This document shows positions 16,641-24,586 of a DNA stretch of 51,051 nt, in pieces. The position numbers and the translations under genes were made by a program. Origin of the DNA: Bacteroidales bacterium (lineage in GTDB: Bacteria; Bacteroidota; Bacteroidia; Bacteroidales; P3); assembly GCA_017446745.1 (NCBI GenBank), contig JAFSQF010000039.1, positions 1 to 51,051 of the forward strand. Reading direction: 5' to 3'. Within the stretch, counting starts at the first letter, position 1; each line of letters opens with the position of its first letter. A model generated the notes under the pieces. That model made no database searches. It worked only from the letters and a program-made list of their open reading frames with translations, and was not told where the DNA came from.

Positions 16641-17111
16641 ATGGCACGTTTTAAACAAAAGAACGACAAAGGCACACCCGGCCTGAACATGGGTTCGATG
16701 TCCGACATTATCTTCATGCTCCTGTTCTTCTTCATGGTCATCACCACCATGCGTGAAAGCTCTCTGTATGTGAAGATCGTTCCCCCCAAGGGCTCCGAGG
16801 TCACTAAACTCGAGAAGAAGAGCTTGGTGAGCTACATCAACATCGGTGTTCCCCTGGACAGCTATCAGGCCAAGTACGGTACCGAGCCCCGCATCCAGCT
16901 CAACGACCAAATTGCCGATGTCAACGACATCCGCCAGTTTGTGGAACTCGAGAAAGGTGCCCGCACCGAAGCCGACAGCAAGCTTCTGACTTTCGCCATC
17001 AAAGCCGACGGCAAGGTTAGAATGGGTATGATCAGCGACATCAAGATGGAGCTTCGCAGCGCCAGCGCACTGAAGATATTCTACAACGCTTCGAAAGACG
17101 CAAAGAAGTGA
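16641..17111 (+). CDS. exbD: ExbD/TolR family protein (second copy)
   Basis: 156 residues. The N-terminus GLNMGSMSDIIFMLLFFFMV holds the TM helix and the conserved SDI Asp, as in the first copy. The periplasmic domain contains RIQLNDQIADVNDIRQFVEL and ends LTFAIKADGKVRMGMISDIK, the usual ExbD fold region. Two dissimilar ExbD proteins after one ExbB is a common Bacteroidota arrangement, and heteromeric assembly is possible. A strong terminator follows 33 bp after the stop. Confidence 0.9.
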   Translation: MARFKQKNDKGTPGLNMGSMSDIIFMLLFFFMVITTMRESSLYVKIVPPKGSEVTKLEKKSLVSYINIGVPLDSYQAKYGTEPRIQLNDQIADVNDIRQFVELEKGARTEADSKLLTFAIKADGKVRMGMISDIKMELRSASALKIFYNASKDAKK

Positions 17112-17144
17112 ACGCCCCGGGATACCCCGGAAGAAATAAAACAC

Positions 17145-17179
17145 AAAAAGAGAGCCACAGCAATGGCTCTCTTTTTTTT
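17145..17179 (+). terminator. Intrinsic terminator of the ExbB-ExbD operon
   Basis: A 13-bp stem (17145-17157 with 17164-17176) containing AGAGAGCCA/TGGCTCTCT and a 6-nt loop CAGCAA runs into a T tract. Confidence 0.92.
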
Positions 17180-17192
17180 GTTTAATGGTTAA

Positions 17193-17484
17193 TAGGAGGC
17201 TATGATTTCCGCCTTCGCTTTGGTCGGGCTGGGAAGCCCGACCTCCTACTGTAGGAGGCAAAGCTTCCCAGCTTTGCCAATGCAATGGCATCCAACGCCA
17301 TGCTATGCCACGCCCTACCCTACCCACTGTCTTCGCTTTGGTCGGGCTGGGAAGCCCAACCTCCTACTGTAGGAGGCAAAGCTTCCCAGCTTTGCCAATA
17401 CAATGGCATCCAACGCCATGCTATACCACGCCCTACCCTACCCACTGTCTTCGCTTTGGTCGGGCTGGGAAGCCCGACCTCCTA
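17193..17484 (+). repeat. 118-bp tandem repeats, cluster 1 (2.3 copies), downstream of truA
   Basis: Identical landmarks recur exactly 118 bp apart (T of GGTCGGG at 17224, 17342 and 17460). Each unit contains three adjacent hairpins: GGTCGGGCT-GGGA-AGCCCGACC, CCTCCTAC-T-GTAGGAGG and GGCAAAGCT-TCCC-AGCTTTGCC, then a spacer with ATGGCATCCAACGCCAT and CCCTACCCTACCCA. The core GCTGGGAAGC of hairpin 1 is the reverse complement of GCTTCCCAGC in hairpin 3, so the unit can also fold as one long palindrome. The third copy breaks off at the truA stop codon. A fragment TAGGAGGC (17193) precedes copy 1. Confidence 0.9.
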
Positions 17485-18207
17485 ATATTCCACCTTAGCG
17501 AGGAAGAGGCCCTGGGCGGGCATGCTGACGCCGGCGGCGCAACGGTTCTTGGCTTCCACGATGGCGCGAAGACCATCGATGGTCAGCTTGCCACGGCCTA
17601 CATCGAGCAACGTACCTGTGACAGAACGTACCATATTGCGCAGAAAACGGTTGGAGGTGATGGTGAAACGCAGCATGCCGTCGTCCTGACGTGTCCAGCG
17701 CGCTTGGGTCAGGTGGCAGATATTGGTCTTGTTGTCGGTATGAAGCTTGGCGAAGCTGGTGAAGTCGTCGTACTGCATCAACACCTCGGCGGCCTGGTTC
17801 ATAAGGTCGACATCGGGGTCGAAGTATATGCGGCAGTACAGGCCCTGACGGAACGGCAGGCGCAGCTGTGAGACGTAGTAGTGGTAGGTGCGCGACAGAG
17901 CCGAGAAACGGGCATGGAAATTGTCGGCCACAGGGCGTATGTCGAAGATGGCTATGTCGGGAGGCAGGAAATTGTTGAGTTTGAACACCAGTTGGGTATC
18001 CACGGACATTTCGTAGTCGAAATGGGCATAGAAATCGCTGGCATGGACGCCGCTGTCGGTGCGTCCGCAACCCACCACGGCGATAGGCATGCGCAGCAGG
18101 GTGGTCAGAGCCTTCTCGAGGGTCTCCTGAACGGTGGGCAGCTCGGGCTGCGTCTGCCAGCCACAATAATTGGCGCCATTATAGGCAAGATGTATAGCGT
18201 AGCGCAT
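17482..18207 (-). CDS. truA: tRNA pseudouridine(38-40) synthase TruA
   Basis: 241 residues. It isomerises uridines 38-40 in the anticodon arm of many tRNAs. The catalytic Asp is D51 in GCGRTDSGVHA. Other family blocks are RYAIHLAYNGANYCGWQTQP at the N-terminus, FHARFSALSRTYHYY, and FLRNMVRSVTGTLLDVGRGK near the C-terminus. Length is typical. Its stop codon (TAG, 17482-17484 complement) falls within the truncated third copy of the 118-bp repeat, so the element inserted at, or supplies, the very end of the gene. Repeats of the same family also lie upstream. Confidence 0.96.
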   Translation of the reverse strand: MRYAIHLAYNGANYCGWQTQPELPTVQETLEKALTTLLRMPIAVVGCGRTDSGVHASDFYAHFDYEMSVDTQLVFKLNNFLPPDIAIFDIRPVADNFHARFSALSRTYHYYVSQLRLPFRQGLYCRIYFDPDVDLMNQAAEVLMQYDDFTSFAKLHTDNKTNICHLTQARWTRQDDGMLRFTITSNRFLRNMVRSVTGTLLDVGRGKLTIDGLRAIVEAKNRCAAGVSMPAQGLFLAKVEY

Positions 18208-18292
18208 AGCGTGATATGTTACAGAAGGGCAGTCAATCCATTAACGATTACATTTATTAACGCTCATTAGAAGAAAAAATTTCGTTCACTGT

Positions 18293-18328
18293 CCAAAAAT
18301 TACACAATTTCCAAAAATTACACAATTT
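18293..18328 (+). repeat. Perfect 18-bp tandem duplication
   Basis: CCAAAAATTACACAATTT occurs twice in succession (18293-18310 and 18311-18328) in the leader side of truA. Confidence 0.9.
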
Positions 18329-18345
18329 GTTTTTTCATTTACCCC

Positions 18346-18600
18346 ACCTGTCCTCGCTTTGGTCGGGCTGGGTTGTCCTCGCTTTGGTCGGGCTGGGAAG
18401 CCCGACCTCCTACTGTAGGAGGCAAAGCTTCCCAGCTTTGCCAATGCGACAGCATCCAATGCCATGCAATGCCACGCCCTACCCTACCCATCGTCTTCGC
18501 TTTGGTCGGGCTGGGAAGCCCGACCTCCTAATGTAGGAGGCAAAGCTTCCCAGCTTTGCCAATGCGACAGCATCCAACGCCATGCTATACCCGTCTTCGC
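18346..18600 (+). repeat. 118-bp tandem repeats, cluster 2, upstream of truA
   Basis: Two units of the same family as 17193-17484 and in the same orientation, again with a 118-bp period (18388 and 18506). Before them is a 25-bp mini-duplication of TCCTCGCTTTGGTCGGGCTG. Small variants occur in the spacer (GCGACAGCATCC instead of GCAATGGCATCC) while the three hairpins are kept. Together with the 18-bp duplication and the terminator at 18676 this accounts for most of the gene-free stretch 18208-18769. Confidence 0.9.
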
Positions 18601-18675
18601 CTTGTCAGGGTGGAACTTACATCACTACAGGCATATCCTTTTGTCCGGTTACTTACTTTCACAAAGGAGGGAACG

Positions 18676-18707
18676 AAAAAACGCAGCAGAGGGGTGGCTC
18701 TGCTGCG
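18676..18707 (-). terminator. Intrinsic terminator of the flavodoxin gene
   Basis: On the minus strand CGCAGCAGAG pairs with CTCTGCTGCG (18682-18691 and 18698-18707) around a 6-nt loop and is followed by a T run. Confidence 0.85.
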
Positions 18708-18769
18708 CTGTGGGGTGATGGGTCGAAGCGGGTTCTGTAGGTCGAAGCCACGGGCCCGGTGAATGGCCT

Positions 18770-19318
18770 TTAGTTCATCAGGCGGCTTTCGCCCCAGGTG
18801 TATTGTGGGTAGGCTTTCTTGAGGTCTTTGGCCGAGCCGGAAACGCCGCTGCCGCCGCTGGTGGCGAAGACGTTAATCACCTTGCCGCTGAGGTCGTGGG
18901 CCTCGATGAAGGTGTTGATGATGGTGGGGGCTGTGTACCACCAGACGGGGAAGCCGATCCACACGGTGTCGTAGTCAGCGATGTTGGAGCAGGTGCCCTT
19001 AATGGCGGGACGCGAGGTCTTGTCCTGCATCTCCTTGGTGGAGCGGCTCTGCTTGTCGCGCCAGTCGAGGTCGGCGGAGCTATAGGGCACCTCTGGGGCA
19101 ATCTCGAAGAGGTCGGCGTTCTTTTCTTTGGCCAGCTTTTGGGCTGCGGCCTTAGTGGTTCCGGTGGCCGAGAAATAGGCCACAAGTGTCTTGTTCATAT
19201 TGTTTCCTTTCTGTTTTTGATTGTTTTCTTTGGGGGTTTGTGCGCAGGCTGTAAGCATAAGGCAGCAGGCTGTAAGCATAAGGCAGCAGGCTGCGAGAAA
19301 TATTGCTAAACGTTTCAT
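18770..19318 (-). CDS. Flavodoxin family protein with lipoprotein-like signal
   Basis: 182 residues. The FMN-binding flavodoxin fold starts at about residue 42: KTLVAYFSATGTTKAAAQKL (phosphate loop SATGTT), then DTVWIGFPVWWYTAPTIINT (isoalloxazine-binding aromatics) and VINVFATSGGSGVSGSAKDL. The EIAPEVPYSSADLDW stretch is typical of the Flavodoxin_4 type that reduces small substrates. The N-terminus is a hydrophobic export signal with lipobox-like LTAC, in which a 7-residue unit CCLMLTA is duplicated. An exported flavodoxin is unusual; translation could also begin at the internal Met at 19199. It has its own terminator. Confidence 0.85.
   Translation of the reverse strand: MKRLAIFLAACCLMLTACCLMLTACAQTPKENNQKQKGNNMNKTLVAYFSATGTTKAAAQKLAKEKNADLFEIAPEVPYSSADLDWRDKQSRSTKEMQDKTSRPAIKGTCSNIADYDTVWIGFPVWWYTAPTIINTFIEAHDLSGKVINVFATSGGSGVSGSAKDLKKAYPQYTWGESRLMN
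19244..19285 (-). repeat. 21-bp tandem duplication inside the flavodoxin signal peptide
   Basis: Two perfect copies of a 21-bp unit (19244-19264 and 19265-19285) encode the repeated CCLMLTA in frame. A third partial copy starts at 19286. It lengthens the hydrophobic core and creates two lipobox-like LTAC sites. Confidence 0.85.
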
Positions 19319-19361
19319 TGTCTGTTAACGTATAAAATTGGTATATATAGTTTCTTCTTGT

Positions 19362-19453
19362 TGTGTGTCGCCCTTACAGGGCTCAAAAAAACATGTTGAC
19401 CTCTACCGTGGGCGCGAGCCCACGGCTATTATATGCCGCCCATACGGGGCTAT
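19362..19453. repeat. Triple-hairpin intergenic element
   Basis: Three hairpins lie in 90 bp: GCCCT-TAC-AGGGC (19370-19382), CCGTGGGC-GCGA-GCCCACGG with a GNRA-type loop (19406-19425), and GCCC-ATACG-GGGC (19438-19450). No gene overlaps it. It looks like a dispersed structured repeat of the kind scattered in Bacteroidales genomes, but only one copy is in this window. Confidence 0.55.
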
Positions 19454-19521
19454 GTTAGGAGGCAATTTCTTTTTTGGACAGTTACTTGACATTAAATATA
19501 TCTATGCATCGGTTGTTTTTT

Positions 19522-19749
19522 TCACTCCATCGTGTGTTCCCATTCGCCGCGGGTGTCGATGCCGGTCTGGTCGGCGAGGGTTTCGAGGCGGGCGACCTCA
19601 TCGGGGGTGAGGGCGATGCGGGCGGCAGCGGCGGCCTCGAAGACGGGGCGCAGCGTCTCCTCGCTGGTCTTGACGCCATAGACGGCATCGCCGCCAAAAG
19701 CTCCCGAACCCCAGGCCCAAGTACCCAGTGCAATCTTTGTTTCTTTCAT
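19522..19749 (-). pseudogene. Aldo/keto reductase gene with an internal deletion
   Basis: The 75-codon frame starts MKETKIALGTWAWGSGAFGG, the N-terminus of an aldo/keto reductase (first strand plus the start of the cofactor barrel), then runs DAVYGVKTSEETLRPVFEAA. It jumps straight to IALTPDEVARLETLADQTG, the C-terminal helix of the same family. A normal enzyme is about 300 residues, so roughly 225 residues including the catalytic Tyr and Lys are missing while the reading frame is kept. It has an intact promoter (19795) divergent from the AraC gene, which probably once regulated it. Confidence 0.8.
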
Positions 19750-19794
19750 ATTGTCAATGTTTTGCATAATCATTATTTTTCTATTTTCCGTTTG

Positions 19795-19802
19795 CAAAAG
19801 TA
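19795..19802 (-). promoter_or_regulatory. -7 promoter box for the aldo/keto reductase remnant
   Basis: The minus strand reads TACTTTTG. Because this box overlaps an upstream in-frame ATG (19797), translation must start at the later ATG, 19749. Confidence 0.65.
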
Positions 19803-19877
19803 CATCCTTTTTCCATGTCGGCTGTTATCCATTTTACGGAACAATTAACATATTTTACCGATTCGGATATTTTTTCT

Positions 19878-19885
19878 TATCTTTG
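19878..19885 (+). promoter_or_regulatory. -7 promoter box for the AraC-type gene
   Basis: TATCTTTG, 30 bp before the ATG at 19915 and divergent from the aldo/keto reductase promoter. Confidence 0.65.
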
Positions 19886-19914
19886 CAACCCGAAAACAAC
19901 AAGACCCAACGCCA

Positions 19915-20799
19915 ATGGAGAAGATACTCAAAGTGCACAATGTCAACGACTACGCCCGCTATATCGGGGCTCCCGTGCTGCATCCGCTGGTCAGCGTCAT
20001 CCACTACGACGAGCTGCAGCATTGCCGCCACAGCCTGAACAGCTACGATGTCTACGGCATCTTCATCGCCGACGAGGGGCTGGAGGCTCTCTCCTACGGG
20101 CAGCTGCGCTACGACATGCCAAGCCACACGCTGATGTGCGTCGCGCCAGGCCAGATTGGCGGCAAGACCGACACCGGCGAAGAGATTCAGGCCAAGGGGT
20201 GGGCGCTGCTTTTCGCACCCGAGCTACTGCATGGACGAGAACTGGGACGGCGGATGGCGGGCTACACCTATTTCACCTACAACGTCAGCGAGACGCTGGC
20301 ACTCACCGACGCGTGGCACGCCACACTGGTGCGCCTGCTCGAGGAGATGCGCCTCGAACTACAGCAGCCCGCTGCCGACGGCCACACCACCAATATCGTC
20401 TGCGCACGTCTGGCCCTGGTGCTGGAATACATAGCCCGCTACTATGCGGCACAGATGCAGACCACCTTCGGACAGCCGCAGGGGCTGCTGCAGCGGCTCG
20501 AGAGGCTGCTGGGCGACTACTATTCCCGTGGGCTCCAGCGCGAACAAGGGCTGCCTACGGTGCGCTACTGTGCCCGCGAGTTGTGCCTCTCGCCCAACTA
20601 CTTCGGCGACCTTATGAAGACCCTCACGGGCGAGTCGGCCACCCTCTTCCTGCGCCGTTTCCTGATGGCGCGAGCCGACGAGCTGCTGGCCGGCGGAAGC
20701 ACGGTGGGCGAAGTCTCCGACGCCCTCGGCTACAACTACCCGCAGCATTTCAGCCGCGTCTACAAGCAGCACTTCGGCTTCCCGCCCAGCCGCAAGTGA
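19915..20799 (+). CDS. AraC family transcriptional regulator
   Basis: 294 residues. The N-terminal effector domain resembles a cupin (LMCVAPGQIGGKTDT, GWALLFAPELLHG). The C-terminal 100 residues hold two helix-turn-helix motifs: VRYCARELCLSPNYFGDLMK (about 224-243) and VGEVSDALGYNYPQHFSRVY followed by KQHFGFPPSRK, the classic AraC signature. It is transcribed away from the aldo/keto reductase remnant with a shared 130-bp promoter region, the usual layout for a regulator of an oxidoreductase or flavodoxin locus. The flavodoxin at 18770 may be another target. Confidence 0.93.
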   Translation: MEKILKVHNVNDYARYIGAPVLHPLVSVIHYDELQHCRHSLNSYDVYGIFIADEGLEALSYGQLRYDMPSHTLMCVAPGQIGGKTDTGEEIQAKGWALLFAPELLHGRELGRRMAGYTYFTYNVSETLALTDAWHATLVRLLEEMRLELQQPAADGHTTNIVCARLALVLEYIARYYAAQMQTTFGQPQGLLQRLERLLGDYYSRGLQREQGLPTVRYCARELCLSPNYFGDLMKTLTGESATLFLRRFLMARADELLAGGSTVGEVSDALGYNYPQHFSRVYKQHFGFPPSRK

Positions 20800-21010
20800 T
20801 AATCGGAAGAATGGGAAGAAATAATGATTAATATTGTAACATTATTAACGACCAACCGGACGAAACCTGCTGACTAAATCGAAAGAAATGAATACTTTAA
20901 CAAAAGAAAAAAAAAGCGAAACCGTTTATCAAATGTGCCAGCCTTCATTTTTCAACAGTCACACAATAAATCATTTCATTTCTCGTTTTGGATAGTAAAT
21001 AAAACTGTTT

Positions 21011-21847
21011 ATGATACAGGACGTCAAAGAACGCTATATCAACCCCTACACCGACTTTGGCTTCAAGAAGCTGTTCGGCACCGAGATGAACAAGGACCTG
21101 CTCATCAGTTTCCTCAACGCCCTGCTGGTGGGCAGCAAGAAGGAGATTGAGGATATACAGTACCTCAACGGCGAGAACCTGGGCGACGGCTATGGTGACC
21201 GCCGTTCGATCTTCGATGTTTACTGCGTGGCCAAGGACGGCAGCCGCTTCATCGTCGAGATGCAAAAGGCAGAGCAGACCTACTTCAAGGACCGCAGCGT
21301 CTACTACGCCACCGCACCTATCCGTCAGCAGGCACCCAAGGGCGAATGGGACTACCACCTCGACGACGTCTACACCGTGGGCATTATGAACTTCGAGTTC
21401 CCCAACGGGGAGTACCCGGCCGACAGCTACCGCCACGAAATCAAGTTAAAAGACATCGAGGACAACCACGTCTTCTACGACAAGCTGACGTTCATCTACC
21501 TCGAAATGCCCAAATTCTCCAAAAACGAATTGGAGCTGGAGACGATGTTCGACAAGTGGATGTTCGTGCTGCGCAACCTGTCGCGATTGCTGGAGCGTCC
21601 TGTGGCCTTGCAGGACCGCGTGTTCCAGAAGCTCTTCGAGCAGGCAGAGATAGCGCGCTACTCCGAGTCGGAGCGCCGCCAGTACGAGGAGAGCAAGAAA
21701 TTATTCTGGGACAACTACAGCACCCTGAAGACGGCCGAGAGAAATGGAGTGCTCAAAATTGCCCGGAAAATGAAAGATGACGGAATGTCGGTCGATTTGA
21801 TAGCAAAATACACAGGGCTTACTGTCAAGGAAATAGAATCGCTTTAA
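21011..21847 (+). CDS. Rpn/PD-(D/E)XK nuclease family transposase-like protein
   Basis: 278 residues. The N-terminus YINPYTDFGFKKLFGTEMNK and the following LLISFLNALL are the signature of the PDDEXK_2/Rpn family, which promotes RecA-independent recombination or acts in nuclease-based conflict. Catalytic residues are visible as SIFDVYC (Asp) and FIVEMQKAEQ (Glu...Gln). The C-terminus DDGMSVDLIAKYTGLTVKEI is a helix-turn-helix-like tail found in many members. The 211 bp upstream (20800-21010) hold no recognisable promoter. The R-M-type gene starts 11 bp downstream. Confidence 0.9.
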   Translation: MIQDVKERYINPYTDFGFKKLFGTEMNKDLLISFLNALLVGSKKEIEDIQYLNGENLGDGYGDRRSIFDVYCVAKDGSRFIVEMQKAEQTYFKDRSVYYATAPIRQQAPKGEWDYHLDDVYTVGIMNFEFPNGEYPADSYRHEIKLKDIEDNHVFYDKLTFIYLEMPKFSKNELELETMFDKWMFVLRNLSRLLERPVALQDRVFQKLFEQAEIARYSESERRQYEESKKLFWDNYSTLKTAERNGVLKIARKMKDDGMSVDLIAKYTGLTVKEIESL

Positions 21848-21858
21848 TAGTATTGCTT

Positions 21859-22602
21859 ATGACCCAGACGCAGGCAGTCATAGAAACCATCAACAAACTT
21901 GGAGGCATTGCAACGCTCAACCAAATAAACCAACATGTCTTTGAAATAAAAGATTGTGTTTGGAAAACAAAAACTCCGTTCGCAAGTGTCCGCCGAATAG
22001 TGCAACTTACAAATGGCATCTACAAGATAAAGCCTGGCCTTTACGCACTTGAATCACACCGAAAACTGTTGGAACAGGAGGGCATATATGAACAGACAGA
22101 GAAAAACAAGAATTCAGAAGAGGTAAAGACATTCAATCATTCATATTACCAAGGCCTTCTGCTTGAGATTGGAAGAATGCGACATTTGGACACCTTCGTT
22201 CCAAATCAGGATAAGAATAAGAAATTCTTAAAAACACCGTTAGGAGATATCCGTACATTGCAATCCATTCCACAATACTCATATCCCAACCTTGTGGAGC
22301 GTAGTTCCACGATAGATGTCATCTGGTTTAACAATCATAAAATGCCGCATTCGTTTTACGAAATTGAGCACTCGACAGATATTCAGAACTCTCTACTCAA
22401 GTTTGACGATCTAAGAGACTTCTCGGCTCGTATGGTTATTGTAGCTGACGAGAAACGACACTTGGAATTTATCACAAAAATGGGATACGCAGCGTTTAAT
22501 GCGCTTCGAGAAAACAAGCGAGTGGACTTTTTGAGTTATGCATCGCTCGACAAGCAATACGAGCAGGAAATGCAAAGGCAAAATATGGACTTTATTTTAT
22601 AA
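21859..22602 (+). CDS. Probable restriction-endonuclease-like protein with N-terminal winged helix
   Basis: 247 residues from ATG 21859; TTG 21853 is an alternative. Residues about 1-65 (TQAVIETINKLGGIATLNQI, VRRIVQLTNGIYKIKPGLY) look like a HARE-type winged helix, common at the edges of restriction systems. The C-terminal half has a PD-(D/E)XK-like pattern: STIDVIWFNN (Asp), then FYEIEHSTDI with EIEH where ExK is usual, then ARMVIVADEKRH. It is visibly richer in A+T than its neighbours, a sign of transfer. The DNA methyltransferase follows after 271 bp, so I read the pair as a restriction-modification module; the nuclease role is inference. Confidence 0.65.
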   Translation: MTQTQAVIETINKLGGIATLNQINQHVFEIKDCVWKTKTPFASVRRIVQLTNGIYKIKPGLYALESHRKLLEQEGIYEQTEKNKNSEEVKTFNHSYYQGLLLEIGRMRHLDTFVPNQDKNKKFLKTPLGDIRTLQSIPQYSYPNLVERSSTIDVIWFNNHKMPHSFYEIEHSTDIQNSLLKFDDLRDFSARMVIVADEKRHLEFITKMGYAAFNALRENKRVDFLSYASLDKQYEQEMQRQNMDFIL

Positions 22603-22698
22603 AACAGATAATAATATAAAACAATACGACATAACGAGAGATATAGATAATTCATAATATAAATAAACGTTTGCTATTTGCTCTATTCGCATTGGAAC

Positions 22699-22881
22699 CT
22701 AGGAAATTTCAAAGGAATGGTATAAGGTAAGCAAATCGGAAACGACCGTCAATGCGGGCGTGATTTGTCCTATACTGGGCTTTCCTAGGGCCTCAATGCG
22801 AGCAATCATTGCCCGCATCTTTTGTGCCCTAAGGGAATCCATAGGCATGTAGCAGACATCAAAAACTGCTACTATGGACAA
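22699..22881 (-). other. Possible 60-codon ORF or gene fragment between nuclease and methylase
   Basis: A minus-strand frame with sensible composition (MDSLRAQKMRAMIARIEALG, then PALTVVSDLLTLYHSF) in the otherwise empty gap before the methyltransferase, overlapping its first codons. It may be a degraded gene end or chance. I see no homologue. Confidence 0.25.
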
Positions 22882-24298
22882 TGGTATTTTTAATCATTTG
22901 GCCTTGGATGGTCAATTGAAAGAGTATGGTACTATACACTTTACACCACATTTCGTATCTACCGACCACTACTTCAACTTGCTCTGTGGCGACACGTTCG
23001 AGTTGCTTCCGCAGTTCTCGTTCAAGTTCGACATGATATTTGCCGACCCGCCTTATTTCCTGTCGAGCGGAGGTATTAGCGTGCAGAGCGGCAAGGTGGT
23101 GTGCGTGGACAAGGGCGACTGGGACAAGTCGATGTCTCCAGAGGATATCAACGCCTTCAATCTGAAATGGCTGTCGCTGTGTCGCGATAAATTGAAGGAC
23201 AACGGCACTATCTGGATAAGCGGCACCTACCACAACATCTTTTCGGTTGCCAATTGTCTGACACAACTTGGGTACAAGATTCTCAACGTGATAACGTGGG
23301 CCAAGACCAATCCACCGCCCAACATTTCTTGTCGCTACTTCACTTATTCAACAGAATTCATAATCTGGGCAAGGAAGTCACAGAAAGTGCCCCACTACTA
23401 CAACTATGAGCTGATGAAGCACATCAACGGCGACACGCAGATGACCGACGTGTGGCGCCTGCCAGCCATCGCCCCTTGGGAGAAGACCTGCACGAAACAT
23501 CCCACGCAGAAACCCTTGAGCCTGCTGAGCCGCATCATCATGGCATCGACAGAGGCGGGAGCGTGGATTCTTGACCCCTTTGCAGGCAGCAGCACCACTG
23601 GCATCGCCGCCAACCTACTTGGTCGTCGCTTCCTAGGCATTGAGAAAGAAGTGGATTTTGCAAATATCAGCAAAGCCCGTCGCGAGGAGATAGAGGACGT
23701 GAGGACGTTTGCAACGTTCAAGAAGAAGATACCCGACATCGTGAAAGCTGAGGACACACAGACGGACCTGTTTGTTTGCCACGAAGCAGATGATGCCGTT
23801 CGCTTGCCGTTCTTGGAATACGATGACTCCTCGTCAAAACAAAATGAAACCACAAGCATTCAATCAGAGATGGCGAAGCAAAAAACGGATAAGGACTCGG
23901 CTGATGATGCGAATGTTTTAATGTATGCAATTGGTGCCAATTCAAGTAAGAAAACCGAACAGGCCGGGAAAATTGCATTGGGGCTCAAACAAGGCTCTCT
24001 TTCTGACGAAGAAACAAAAAATATTGGCTATCTGATATTCCACTACTGGAATAACGAAAAGGCGCATATCTACAAATTGAACAGAAAACCAATGATTGTT
24101 TCAAGGCAAGATGTCCCGCAGGAATACCTGTTACGCCAAGAAAAGGGTGCAGATAAATTTATCCTGCTGGATTTTGCGCCCGGCATTCCCACAGACATCG
24201 GCTCATTCGACATTATGAAAGTTCAGAGGAAAGGCAAAGGGCGTTATATGCCATTTATAACACATCTGGAAAGTATAAAAAACGGTGTGGCAAAATAA
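22874..24298 (+). CDS. Site-specific DNA methyltransferase (class beta, N6-adenine or N4-cytosine)
   Basis: 474 residues. The catalytic motif IV is DPPY (58-61) in MIFADPPYFLSSGGI, followed by motif blocks WLSLCRDKLKDNGTIWISGT, NVITWAKTNPPPNISCRYF, then HPTQKPLSLLSRII and motif I WILDPFAGSSTTGIAA (about 235-250). The IV...I order is the beta class, and the GDWDKSM stretch recalls GAAGA-type (MboII-like) adenine methylases. The C-terminal 150 residues (from about 320) are an extra domain (YAIGANSSKKTEQAGKIALG, WNNEKAHIYKLNRK, FILLDFAPGIPTDIGSFDI) that I do not recognise. It probably protects sites against the nuclease-like protein upstream. Confidence 0.88.
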   Translation: MDNGIFNHLALDGQLKEYGTIHFTPHFVSTDHYFNLLCGDTFELLPQFSFKFDMIFADPPYFLSSGGISVQSGKVVCVDKGDWDKSMSPEDINAFNLKWLSLCRDKLKDNGTIWISGTYHNIFSVANCLTQLGYKILNVITWAKTNPPPNISCRYFTYSTEFIIWARKSQKVPHYYNYELMKHINGDTQMTDVWRLPAIAPWEKTCTKHPTQKPLSLLSRIIMASTEAGAWILDPFAGSSTTGIAANLLGRRFLGIEKEVDFANISKARREEIEDVRTFATFKKKIPDIVKAEDTQTDLFVCHEADDAVRLPFLEYDDSSSKQNETTSIQSEMAKQKTDKDSADDANVLMYAIGANSSKKTEQAGKIALGLKQGSLSDEETKNIGYLIFHYWNNEKAHIYKLNRKPMIVSRQDVPQEYLLRQEKGADKFILLDFAPGIPTDIGSFDIMKVQRKGKGRYMPFITHLESIKNGVAK

Positions 24299-24375
24299 TC
24301 GCGTTCGATGCTCGATGGGTGGGCGTTCAGCAACTGCAAAAACACATAATAAAAACCGGAACTGCACATTAATGA

Positions 24376-24483
24376 GAACTCGCTGTGTCGCGTTTCTTCG
24401 CCGAACATGCCGACCGCGAAATGGACCGCCTTTGGGACGAGGGCGTCATCAATGAGCAGGTCCTCGAGGAGTGGAAACAGTGA
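24376..24483 (+). pseudogene. C-terminal remnant of an unidentified gene
   Basis: An open frame without a start codon encodes about 35 residues, including SRFFAEHADREMDRLWDEGV and NEQVLEEWKQ-stop, with very regular coding character. A TGA stops the frame just upstream (24373). It looks like the 3' end of a gene whose body was lost, near the edge of the restriction-modification module. The rest of 24299-24586 shows nothing. Confidence 0.5.
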
Positions 24484-24586
24484 ATGGATAGACACTAATC
24501 CAGGCTCTCAAGATTCAAAAAAGTAGGTGTGCGAAATCTCCGCTACGGCATAAATGATTGTCCGCAAACGGCAAAATCTTTTTCCT

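Noticed and set aside
17213-18600. 118-bp repeats as a CRISPR array
   Set aside because: The whole 118-bp unit, not just a short repeat, is conserved, and no unique spacers of 25-40 bp are present.
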